A DNA stretch of 64,000 nt from Klebsiella pneumoniae (GTDB taxonomy: Bacteria > Myxococcota_A > UBA796 > SXON01): contig CAMAWH010000007.1 of assembly GCA_945861635.1 (NCBI GenBank), positions 1-64,000 of the forward strand, read 5' to 3'. Shown one piece after another: positions 32,943-41,453 of this stretch (positions within the stretch are counted from its first letter, which is position 1; each line of letters starts with the position of its first letter). The translations under genes were made by a program, and so were the position numbers. The notes under the pieces are model-generated. The model was not told the DNA's origin. It saw only the letters and a list, made by a program, of their open reading frames with translations, and did no database searches.

Positions 32943-35411
32943 CTATGGGCAGGTCGCGTCGGTCATCGTGCTCGTGCACGTACCCGCCGAGCACGACACC
33001 GTGTCGGTGAGCGCAATCGCGTTCGTTAAGCAGTAATGGTGCGTTCCCGAAACCGGCGCCACCTGGATGTCGTAGGTGGCGTTGTCGTCACTGGAGCCAT
33101 CGGCGCCGAAATCGCAGCCCGTCGTGGTGACCGTGCCTCCGGCCGAGTTCGACAGGTAGATTCCACCCCCGTACGTCGCCGTGTTCAGGTACATGCCGGC
33201 GTTTCCAAGCGCCGATGCCGAACAGCTCACCTTTCCGTAGTTCTGCACCCACGCGCCGCCACCCGCGCTCGTAGCCGCGTTGGCGCTGATTTCGGTGTCG
33301 ACGATGCTGACCCACCCGTAGTTCTCGACGTCGATGCCGGCACCGTACGTCGCCGTGTTTCCCGTGACGATGCAGTCTGTCAGGGTCACGTTCGGCGTGG
33401 CGGGCACCGCGCTCCCGGTCGTGTGGCTGAGTGCGACGGCGCCGCCCTTCCGATTTCCGGTGGTCCCACCACCAATCCCGCCCGTCAGCGTGAATCCATC
33501 GATGGTGACATGGGAATTCGTCGATGAAACGATGGAGCCCGAGGAGCCGCCCGTAGTCAACGTGGTAGCGGCTGCGCCGTTTCGCCCGACGATGCTGACG
33601 GTCGATGTGCCAGACGCCGAGGCAAATACGGCCTTGTTGTACCAGGTACCATCACACAAGTAGAGCGTGCCACTGGTCACGTACAGCGAAACGCCGCCGC
33701 TCGTCGTGTAGTCCCCGATGATCTTCGGCACCGTTGCAGTGCCGCCGCTGACGCTGGCCGTCACGTCGGTCCAGACACTTCCGTCCGTCCACGTTGCCGT
33801 GCCCGCTTCGTCGGAAGTCAAACCATCACAGTCGTTGTCCGCTCCGTCACAAAGCTCCGTTGCGCCCGGGTACGACAGGGCATCCGCGTCGTCACAGTCC
33901 GTGTTGTCGGAGATGGTATCGGCCGGCTGATCGCACGCCGATACCGCCGACGCGAGATCCCCAAACGTGTCGGCGTCGTCGTCGGAGTACCAGGTGTCCT
34001 CTCCTAGCGAGCCGGCCTCGTCGATCGACGCGTCGCAATCGTCGTCGTAGTCATTGCACACTTCCAGCGCCGCGGGGCTGATCGCGTCGTCACCGTCGTT
34101 GCAGTCCGTGGAGTTGCTGACGTAGCCAGAGTCCGCATCGCAACCGAACATGCTGTCATCTGCATCTCCGTATCCGTCCCCATCGCCGTCGGCGTAGAAG
34201 GTGCTCTCCCCGGTTGCGCCGGCTTCGTCCCCCGATCCGTCGCAATCCTCGTCCGTGTCGGCCACGTCGCAAACCTCGGTGGCCCCGGGGTAAACGGAGC
34301 CGAGACCGTCATTGCAATCGGTTGCGTCGGAAACGTAACCAATCGGCTGATCGCACGCGGCCATCGTGGACAGCGCATCTCCGTAGGTGTCCGCATCGAT
34401 ATCCGCGTAGAAGGTGTACTCTCCCGTGGCACCTGCCTCGTCGGCATCGCCATCGCAATCGTCGTCGTAGCCGTTACACGCTTCGATCGCTGCCGGGTTT
34501 ATGCCAGCGTCCGTGTCGTCACAGTCGGTGCCGTCGGCAACGAAGTCGATGGGCGCCTCACAGCTCATCGTCATCGAGTTCGGATCGCCGTACGTGTCCA
34601 GATCCGCATCCGCATAGTACATGGCGGCGTCTGCCGCCGTTTCTTCGTCAATGGCGCCGTCGCAATTGTCGTCGTATCCGTTGCACATCTCCACCACGTC
34701 CGGGCTTGCGGCGGCGTTTGTGTCGTCACAATCCCCGGAAACCGCGACGTACCCGTCGGGCATCGAGCAGGCATCGACCGCCGTCGCATCTCCCCACCCG
34801 TCGAGATCGGCATCGGCGTACCACGGGGTCGTTGGCAAGCCGTTATCGAGTTCCCCGTCGCAATCCTGATCGACGCCATCGCACGTTTCGACGCCCAGGG
34901 GGTTGATCGTCGCGTCGGCATCATTGCAGTCGGTCGCATCGAAAACGAAGCCGGCGGGCAGCACATCCTCGCAGCCGGGGCCGGGCGCCAATGCGTCGCC
35001 GTAGGCATCGGCATCGACGTCCGCGTAAATCAGGGCGCCATCCGTTGCGCCCACGTCGATCGTACCGTCACAATCATTGTCAGCGTCGTCACACACCTCT
35101 TCCGCGCCGGGAAGAATCGCCGCGTTGTCGTCCGCGCAATCATCCCCACCGTGGTCGGCCGCGTCGTGGCCGTCCATATCCATGTCATTATCGCTCAAAC
35201 CGTCACAATTTTGATCGATTCCGTCGTACCAGACCTCCGTGGCGCCCGGGTTGATCAAGGAATCCGTGTCGTCACAGTCATCGGCCGTCGTATAGCCGTC
35301 ACCATCGAGGTCATCCGTCGCATCCGTGTCCCCGGTTCCCGTTTCTTTTCCCGCAGGATCACCGGTACACCCAAAGAGCGCGAGGAGGAGAAGGGGGGCG
35401 ATGCGGAGCAT
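32943..35411 (-). CDS. MopE-repeat and beta-helix lipoprotein
   Basis: The 822-residue product has a lipoprotein signal (L-F-G-C), an acidic linker, then eight MopE-type motifs (about residues 35-520), from 'DDCDDTDSLINPGATEV' to 'DCDDADALSYPGATELC'. From about residue 555 a Ser/Thr/Gly-rich region with short repeats ('IVSSTNSHVTIDGFTLTGG', 'TATYGAGIDVENYG', 'TATYGGGIYLSN') is a right-handed beta-helix, as in passenger domains and polysaccharide lyases. This fold often binds long polysaccharides. Predicted to be surface-exposed and to bind metal; exact activity unknown. GAGG precedes ATG 35411 and TATAAC lies 40 bases upstream. Confidence 0.88.
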   Translation of the reverse strand: MLRIAPLLLLALFGCTGDPAGKETGTGDTDATDDLDGDGYTTADDCDDTDSLINPGATEVWYDGIDQNCDGLSDNDMDMDGHDAADHGGDDCADDNAAILPGAEEVCDDADNDCDGTIDVGATDGALIYADVDADAYGDALAPGPGCEDVLPAGFVFDATDCNDADATINPLGVETCDGVDQDCDGELDNGLPTTPWYADADLDGWGDATAVDACSMPDGYVAVSGDCDDTNAAASPDVVEMCNGYDDNCDGAIDEETAADAAMYYADADLDTYGDPNSMTMSCEAPIDFVADGTDCDDTDAGINPAAIEACNGYDDDCDGDADEAGATGEYTFYADIDADTYGDALSTMAACDQPIGYVSDATDCNDGLGSVYPGATEVCDVADTDEDCDGSGDEAGATGESTFYADGDGDGYGDADDSMFGCDADSGYVSNSTDCNDGDDAISPAALEVCNDYDDDCDASIDEAGSLGEDTWYSDDDADTFGDLASAVSACDQPADTISDNTDCDDADALSYPGATELCDGADNDCDGLTSDEAGTATWTDGSVWTDVTASVSGGTATVPKIIGDYTTSGGVSLYVTSGTLYLCDGTWYNKAVFASASGTSTVSIVGRNGAAATTLTTGGSSGSIVSSTNSHVTIDGFTLTGGIGGGTTGNRKGGAVALSHTTGSAVPATPNVTLTDCIVTGNTATYGAGIDVENYGWVSIVDTEISANAATSAGGGAWVQNYGKVSCSASALGNAGMYLNTATYGGGIYLSNSAGGTVTTTGCDFGADGSSDDNATYDIQVAPVSGTHHYCLTNAIALTDTVSCSAGTCTSTMTDATCP

Positions 35412-35450
35412 GAAACCTCGGGTGTCCGATGGGGTGAGAAGCCGGACCCC

Positions 35451-35456
35451 GTTATA
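35451..35456 (-). promoter_or_regulatory. candidate -10 element of the MopE/beta-helix gene
   Basis: TATAAC on the minus strand lies 39 bases before ATG 35411. It sits in the 111-base region shared with the divergent pseudouridine synthase gene, which may use TATACG at 35503-35508. No convincing -35 is seen for either. Confidence 0.4.
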
Positions 35457-35522
35457 GCCGGCCGGGCGCGGAGTTTCGCTAGAAAACGAACTGCATCGGA
35501 CCTATACGACGTAGGAAATCAC

Positions 35523-36407
35523 ATGCCTGTCCGATTGTATGACCACGTCCACGCGCTGCACGCGGACGCGCGTGACCTCCTGGCCACCGGGAAGGTTTTT
35601 TACGGTGGCGTCCCCACCGCAGACGGCGGTCGCCTGGTGGACGTGAACGCAGTTTTCATCCGCCGCGACGCACCCCGGATGCGCCCGGGCACCGATCCGG
35701 CGATCATCTGGCGCGATCCGCACTTCGTAGTCGTCTACAAACCTCCGGGAATGTTGGCCGTTCCCGCCCCGCATCGCCGGGAAACAAACGTCCTGGCGTT
35801 CGTCGGGAAGTTGCTCGGCAGCGCAAAGGCAGTCCACCGCATCGATGAAGGAACGAGCGGCTTGATGATGGTTGCGCTTACGACGGACGCGCAATTGGCC
35901 CTCAAGGAGCTGCTGGAGCGTCACGACGTCGAGCGCCGCTACCTGGCGATCGTTCGCGGCCATTTCCCCCCGGGCGAAAAACGGGTCGAGAGCATGCTCG
36001 TGCGCAACCGGGGCGATGGTTTTCGGGGATCGGGGGACGATTCGGGCCCGGCCGCAACCGACGGCACAGGCGAAGCCCAGGCGGCCCGCCGAGCGGTCAC
36101 GCTCTTCCGGGCGCTGGAGGATTTCGGTTCGGCCACGCTGGTGGAAGCCCGCCTCGAAACGGGTCGCACGCATCAGGTTCGCATCCATCTCGCCGAAAAA
36201 GGCTTCCCAATCCTCGGGGATCCACTTTACGGCGATGGCAAGGGGGCGCCGCGACTCGCGCTGCACGCCGCCGTGCTCGGCCTGAAGCATCCGCGTACGG
36301 GTCAGGCATTGCGGTGGGAAGCGCCGCTTGCCGATGATCTGGATCGGCTGATCCGCGATAGATTGTCTTCTCGTCGCGCGCACGTCGCGGGTCGAAGAGA
36401 TCGATGA
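35523..36407 (+). CDS. RluA-family pseudouridine synthase
   Basis: The 294-residue protein has the family core 'VHRIDEGTSGLMMVA' with catalytic Asp108, 'VVVYKPPGMLAVPA' before it, and 'LETGRTHQVRIHLAEKGFPI' after. It converts uridine to pseudouridine in rRNA or tRNA. I see no clear S4 domain at the N-terminus, so the exact member (RluA, C, D or TruC type) is not fixed. ATG 35523 has AGGA upstream; the longer frame to 35151 covers the divergent MopE gene. The stop overlaps the next start (ATGA). Confidence 0.92.
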   Translation: MPVRLYDHVHALHADARDLLATGKVFYGGVPTADGGRLVDVNAVFIRRDAPRMRPGTDPAIIWRDPHFVVVYKPPGMLAVPAPHRRETNVLAFVGKLLGSAKAVHRIDEGTSGLMMVALTTDAQLALKELLERHDVERRYLAIVRGHFPPGEKRVESMLVRNRGDGFRGSGDDSGPAATDGTGEAQAARRAVTLFRALEDFGSATLVEARLETGRTHQVRIHLAEKGFPILGDPLYGDGKGAPRLALHAAVLGLKHPRTGQALRWEAPLADDLDRLIRDRLSSRRAHVAGRRDR

Positions 36408-38068
36408 CGCCGATTTTCCTCGCTCTCGCCGCCTGCGCCGTCGTCATTCCCGGCGTGCCGCCGAAGACGCCCGGTCCCGATGACTCGGACGCGGCTTTTC
36501 CGGTTGACCACGTGCTCGAAATTGCGATCACGCTGGCCGAGTTGGATTGGGACACCTGCCGGAACCAAACGCGAAGCGTTTGGGAATTGTTTTCGGGAGA
36601 ATGTCTCGCCGAGCCGTTCGAGAGTCCGTTCACTTGGTTCGACGGCAGCGTGATCATCGATGGTGAGTCGTGGGACCACGTGGGCGTCAAGAAGAAGGGA
36701 TTTCTCGGCTCGCTCGACCTGTACAAGCCCGGTCTGAAAATTCGATTTGATACATACGCGGAAGGGGGCGCCTTTCACGATCTACACAAGATCGCGCTGA
36801 ACAATACGCCGCAGGACCCGACGATGTTGCACACCTGCCTCGCGTACGAGGTGTTCCGACGAGACGGAGTTCCCGCGCCCCGGTGCGGCTTCGCCCACGT
36901 CACGGTCAACGACGAAGACCTCGGTGTCTACTCGGTCGTAGAGCCGGTGGACGCGGATTTTATCGCACGCAATTTCCCTGGCGAGCAGGGTGCGTTGTAC
37001 GAAGGCACGGTCGCGGACTTCCGGGAGGGGTGGACTGGCACATTCGAAGGCGAGACGGACGCTGCGGATGGCCGGGATATCGCTGCCGTCACCGACGCGC
37101 TCACTGCGGACGACGGCGCGTTGATCGACACGTTGGACGCCGTGGTGGACCTTGACCAGTACTACGATTTCTGGGCCGCTGAATCGCTCACCGGGCATTG
37201 GGACGGCTACAACGGAAATACCAATAACTTTTACGTCTACAACAACCCGGCCACCGGCAAATTCGTCTTCATTCCGTGGGGCGCAGACGCAGCGTTTCAG
37301 GCGCAGGATTCCTTTGGCGAAGGCGCCCCGGTTTGGGTCGTCGCGACTTCCGCCCTGGCAAATCGGCTTATCAATTCGGAAGAAGGGCGCGTGGCGTACC
37401 GCACCGCCTTGTTGGATCTGCTCGCCGACGCGTGGGATGAAGACGCGATGGTCGAGGAAGTCAACCGGATGGCGGCGCTGATCCGGCCCTTCATGGGAAG
37501 TGGCTGGGAAGCGGCCGTCGAAGAATTGCTCACCATCGTCAAGAGAAAGGAAGGGAAAATCACCCGGGGGATGGACGATGGCGCCGATTTCAGCGCCGAA
37601 CTGCGAGGCCCGCCGTGCTTCCGGGACATGGGCGATTTTGCCGGCACGTTCGAAACCACCTTCGGAACGTACCCGGATCAGGACGTATTCACCACGGGCG
37701 ACGCCGCGTTTCACGCCACATGGGAAGACTCGTCGTGGGACCTCCCGGACGCCGGGGCCGCAGCCGGTCTCGCCGAGGATGGCTCGGGAACCGGGGTCGT
37801 CATGCTGGCCGCCGTCGCGACGGATGGAACGCGATTGATTCCCTACGTCGCTGCGAATCCCGCGGACATCGAGACCGGCGCCGATCTGGAATTTGACTTC
37901 GTCCACACCACAGGCGCCGTCTATTATATGAATTCGCAAACGGGGGGGGACTACGCACTGGCCGCGTATCTGGCCGACGGTGGAATCCACTTCGACGAAG
38001 CCGACACCACGACCGGGGCGAGCGTTCGCGGAACCATGACGGGGCGCCTCGTCGCGTGGGGCTGGTAG
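36404..38068 (+). CDS. CotH-family protein kinase-like lipoprotein
   Basis: The 554-residue product starts with a lipoprotein signal (L-A-A-C). CotH landmarks follow: 'VGVKKKGFLGSLDLYKPGLK', 'NNTPQDPTMLHTCLAYEVFRR', 'VTVNDEDLGVYSVVEPVD', and 'NNFYVYNNPATGKFVFIPWG' with the metal-binding Asp after. CotH proteins are atypical kinases related to spore-coat phosphorylation in Bacillus, and similar lipoproteins are common in Myxococcota. After about residue 385 a second beta-rich domain is present. The ATGA overlap puts it in an operon with the pseudouridine synthase, an odd partner. Confidence 0.88.
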   Translation: MTPIFLALAACAVVIPGVPPKTPGPDDSDAAFPVDHVLEIAITLAELDWDTCRNQTRSVWELFSGECLAEPFESPFTWFDGSVIIDGESWDHVGVKKKGFLGSLDLYKPGLKIRFDTYAEGGAFHDLHKIALNNTPQDPTMLHTCLAYEVFRRDGVPAPRCGFAHVTVNDEDLGVYSVVEPVDADFIARNFPGEQGALYEGTVADFREGWTGTFEGETDAADGRDIAAVTDALTADDGALIDTLDAVVDLDQYYDFWAAESLTGHWDGYNGNTNNFYVYNNPATGKFVFIPWGADAAFQAQDSFGEGAPVWVVATSALANRLINSEEGRVAYRTALLDLLADAWDEDAMVEEVNRMAALIRPFMGSGWEAAVEELLTIVKRKEGKITRGMDDGADFSAELRGPPCFRDMGDFAGTFETTFGTYPDQDVFTTGDAAFHATWEDSSWDLPDAGAAAGLAEDGSGTGVVMLAAVATDGTRLIPYVAANPADIETGADLEFDFVHTTGAVYYMNSQTGGDYALAAYLADGGIHFDEADTTTGASVRGTMTGRLVAWGW

Positions 38069-38124
38069 CGGGCCATGGCGGGTGACGCGATTGCCCCACT
38101 CGGCCCCGCGACATAGCGGGCGGC

Positions 38125-39912
38125 ATGCTCCTCGTCCTCCTCGCTTCCGCCCGCCTCGCGCTTGCCGACCCCACACCTGCGCAGGCCGACGCCCAGCGCT
38201 TCCTCGACCTCTACAACTCGCTGTTTCTTTCCTTCGGCACCCTCGACAGCAACGCGTCCTGGGATGCATCAACGGATGTCAACGAAATCAACGAAGGTCG
38301 CCGCACCGCGTCCGGTCAGGCGCTGGCCGCGTTTCTGGGAGACGCGCAGATCGTCGCCAACGCCCGTACGCTCCTGACGCACAAAGTAGAGTTGACACCT
38401 CTCCAAGTTCGACAGTTGGAGGCCGTCGTGTTCGACGCCGGGGTCAGCCCGGCCACGATTCCGGACGTGGTGAACGCGCGGATCGCCGCAGAATCGAAGC
38501 AGTCCGCCGTGCAGGACGCCTTCGTCTATTGCCTCGAAGCGCCCGCCGCCGACGGCACCTGCGCGGCGCCAAAAACAGCCAATGAAATCAATGAAATCCT
38601 TGAGGCGAACGACGACCTGGCCGCGAGAAAAATCGGCTGGGAAGCCTCCAAACAAATCGGCGTGCCCCTGAAGGCCGGCCTCGGCGACCTCGTCAAGCTT
38701 CGGAATCAACTCGCACGCGAGTCCGGATACACGTCCTACTTTGGCTACATGGTGTCCGACTACGGCATGACCGTAGCGGAGATGTTGACCCTGCTCGATG
38801 GATTTGTCGCCGATACCGCACCGCTTTATCGAGAATTACAACAGTGGTCGACGCGACAGTACGCTGGGCGTTATCAGGCACCGGTGCCGGCCGGCGCGGT
38901 GCCGGCGCATTGGGTAGGCAATCGCTGGGCGCAAGAATGGCCGGGGCTCGTCGCGTCGACCGATCTGGACAAATATTTCAAGGATCGCCAGCCCGAATGG
39001 ATCGTGAAACAAGCAGAGAGCTTTTACGTTTCGATTGGTTTTCCGCCGCTTCCGCAGGCGTTCTGGACGAAATCGGACCTCTACCCGGTGCCGGTCGGGT
39101 CCAGCCGCCACAAGAACAGTCACGCGTCTGCCTGGCATATTGACATGCGCAACGACATCCGATCGCTGATGAGCGTGGAGCCGAACTCCCAATGGTTCGG
39201 GACCTCGCACCACGAGTTGGGGCATATTTATTATTACGTCAGTTACACGCGGCCCGAGGTGCCCCCCATCCTCCGCGAAGGGGCGAATCGCGCGTTCCAC
39301 GAAGGCATTGGCGAGCTCATCAACGTCGCCGCCGGGCAAACGCCGTACCTGAAGCAAATCGGCGTTCTGCCTGCGAAGATGAAGATCGATCCCATGCAGC
39401 GCCTCCTGGCGGAAGCGATCGAACAGACGGTGGTGTTCATGCCGTTTGCGGCGGGAACGATGTCGCACTTCGAATACGAGTTGTACGAGAAAGATCTACC
39501 ACAGGATCAATGGCAGAAGCGCTGGTGGGAATTGGCCGGGCAGTACCAGAACGTAGCCCCGCCGGACGCGTCACGCCTGACCGACACGGCGCTTTGCGAT
39601 GCGTGCACCAAGACCCACATCAACGACGATCCTGCCGGTTACTACGACTACGCCCTCGCGACGGTCATCAAATACCAGTTGCACGAGCACATCGCGAGGA
39701 AGATCCTCAAGCAGGACCCGCACGCATGCAACTACTACGGCAACAAGGAGGTCGGAAACTTCCTGCGTGGAATCCTTGAAAAAGGCGCGACCGAAGATTG
39801 GCGGAAGGTGCTGAAGGACGCCACCGGTGAGGAGCTTTCGACGCGCGCGATGGTTGACTACTTCAAGCCGCTCCAGGGTTGGTTGGAGAAGGAAAACAAG
39901 CGGGCGAAGTAG
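38125..39912 (+). CDS. M2-family peptidyl-dipeptidase (ACE-like)
   Basis: The 595-residue product has a signal peptide ending A-L-A-D and the M2 metalloprotease motif H-E-L-G-H at 363-367, with the third-ligand region 'REGANRAFHEGIGELI'. Other conserved parts are 'TSYFGYMVSDYGM' and 'HIDMRNDIRSLM'. M2 peptidases, related to angiotensin-converting enzyme, release dipeptides from the C-terminus of peptides. It is predicted to be periplasmic or secreted. TA lies 11 bases before the ATG. The stop lies within a hairpin shared with the convergent GH1 gene. Confidence 0.92.
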   Translation: MLLVLLASARLALADPTPAQADAQRFLDLYNSLFLSFGTLDSNASWDASTDVNEINEGRRTASGQALAAFLGDAQIVANARTLLTHKVELTPLQVRQLEAVVFDAGVSPATIPDVVNARIAAESKQSAVQDAFVYCLEAPAADGTCAAPKTANEINEILEANDDLAARKIGWEASKQIGVPLKAGLGDLVKLRNQLARESGYTSYFGYMVSDYGMTVAEMLTLLDGFVADTAPLYRELQQWSTRQYAGRYQAPVPAGAVPAHWVGNRWAQEWPGLVASTDLDKYFKDRQPEWIVKQAESFYVSIGFPPLPQAFWTKSDLYPVPVGSSRHKNSHASAWHIDMRNDIRSLMSVEPNSQWFGTSHHELGHIYYYVSYTRPEVPPILREGANRAFHEGIGELINVAAGQTPYLKQIGVLPAKMKIDPMQRLLAEAIEQTVVFMPFAAGTMSHFEYELYEKDLPQDQWQKRWWELAGQYQNVAPPDASRLTDTALCDACTKTHINDDPAGYYDYALATVIKYQLHEHIARKILKQDPHACNYYGNKEVGNFLRGILEKGATEDWRKVLKDATGEELSTRAMVDYFKPLQGWLEKENKRAK

Positions 39913-39927
39913 TGGCTTATTCGCCCG
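39901..39927. terminator. hairpin spanning two convergent stops
   Basis: CGGGCGAA (39901-39908) and TTCGCCCG (39920-39927) form a perfect 8-bp stem around an 11-base loop that contains the M2-peptidase TAG and part of the GH1 TAA. Only four bases separate the two genes, so the hairpin is partly coding. Confidence 0.6.
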
Positions 39928-41434
39928 GAGACAGTGAACCTTCACCGCCGTACGCGTCCACCAGCGTGCCGTCGATGGCGTTGGCCTGGACAATGGACGC
40001 ATACGTCTCCGTGCCGGCATTCGAGTCGCGCTCAAAGGTTGTTCGATCGACCGTATACAGTCCGAACTTCGGCCGGAACCCTTCGGCCCACTCGAAGTTG
40101 TCCGTCAGTGACCAATGGATGTAGCCATCGACATTCACCCCGTCGTCGATCATCGCCGATACCTCTGTAAGCGTACGCACGATGCTCTCTGCACGGCGAT
40201 TCGGCGTCGTGGTCGCGATTCCATTTTCGGTGATTCGCAGCAGCGCGTCCGGATAACGCTCCGCCAACGCTGCGCCGAGGAGTCGAATCCCGGCCGGGTA
40301 GTGTTCGTAGCCCATTTGCGTGAGGTCATCGGCGTCCGGGATCGGGCACCCCAGTGTCTCCATGTCCAACCCAAGCGCACCCAATAGAAGCGCGTCACAC
40401 GGAAGCGCGTCGAGGGGTGGAATACCCGGAGCGGACTTCACCTTGATGCGATTGTAATATTGGTAGCCAAGCATGTCGCACGTGCCGGCCCATTCCGGGT
40501 GGGAGTCCGTCGGATCTCCATCAAAATCAGCGTCAACAAGACCACGAATCGTAGCGTCTGGCCAGGTGTATCCGTAGAGCGCCTGAAACCGTGCAGACGC
40601 CATGACATCGTCCGGATTCGCCGGGTCCACCGGCTCCAACCAGTTCATTGCATTGGTAAAGCCGACGCGCGCAACAATCCCGTCCGCGCCCGCATCGGTC
40701 GAATCCGCGGCCTTCACCGCTGCATAGGCCGCTGCGTTCGCGTCCAACATGCCATACAGCGTCGGGATCGCGTTTTCTTCGATGCTCGACAAGGTCAGGT
40801 TGCTTTTTCCCGGGGGAAACGCGCCGCCGATCCACCCCGACGCGAGGTAGCCCATCGGCTCGTTGAAGGTCGTCCATTCGTCCACACGGTCCCCAAATCG
40901 GGCGGCCGCGTCACCCGCGAACTCCGCAAACTCGGCAACCATATCGGGGTTCGTCCACCCGCACAGATTCGCGTCGGTCGGTCCTGCCGTGCAGTCCACG
41001 TCGCGCAGATCGTGTGTCCAGATTGGCTCCGTGAAGTGGTGCAGCGTCACCATCGGCTCGATGTTCCGCGCCCGGAGAGCGTCGATCACGTCACCATAGT
41101 GTTGCCACGCCGCCTCGTCCGCGACGTCACGGCTGGGCTCTACACGTGACCACTCAATGGACAGACGGTACACGTCTACCCCAAGGTCCGTCGCAAGGGC
41201 CGCGTCACCTTCATACTGCTCCCAGCCACGCACCGCCTCACCCGAAGGCTCCGTGATCAATTCCGCAAACTCTGGGAGGGTCTCGAACTGGTACCAATTG
41301 TTGTTGGTGTTTCCACCCTCAATTTGGTGCGCTGCGCCCGCCACGCCCCACCGGAATCCCGCCGGAAATGTGACGTCGGCGGTGGCAGACTTCGGGGATA
41401 CCGGATCGGAGCATGCGAGGAGGAGGAAAATCAT
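39917..41434 (-). CDS. GH1 beta-glucosidase-type lipoprotein
   Basis: ATG 41434 gives the signal 'MIFLLLAC' after a strong GGAGG; the track extension to 41575 would lie in the upstream gene. The 505-residue protein contains the GH1 acid/base Glu192 in T-F-N-E-P and nucleophile Glu403 in I-T-E-N-G, plus the N-terminal 'FPAGFRWGVAGAAHQIEGG' and 'VDVYRLSIEWSRVEP'. It hydrolyses beta-glucosides or related sugars, probably at the outer membrane. It lies 19 bases after the WxxGxW gene and is likely in the same operon. Confidence 0.92.
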   Translation of the reverse strand: MIFLLLACSDPVSPKSATADVTFPAGFRWGVAGAAHQIEGGNTNNNWYQFETLPEFAELITEPSGEAVRGWEQYEGDAALATDLGVDVYRLSIEWSRVEPSRDVADEAAWQHYGDVIDALRARNIEPMVTLHHFTEPIWTHDLRDVDCTAGPTDANLCGWTNPDMVAEFAEFAGDAAARFGDRVDEWTTFNEPMGYLASGWIGGAFPPGKSNLTLSSIEENAIPTLYGMLDANAAAYAAVKAADSTDAGADGIVARVGFTNAMNWLEPVDPANPDDVMASARFQALYGYTWPDATIRGLVDADFDGDPTDSHPEWAGTCDMLGYQYYNRIKVKSAPGIPPLDALPCDALLLGALGLDMETLGCPIPDADDLTQMGYEHYPAGIRLLGAALAERYPDALLRITENGIATTTPNRRAESIVRTLTEVSAMIDDGVNVDGYIHWSLTDNFEWAEGFRPKFGLYTVDRTTFERDSNAGTETYASIVQANAIDGTLVDAYGGEGSLSPGE

Positions 41435-41453
41435 CCCCCCTCCTATCGCGCGC

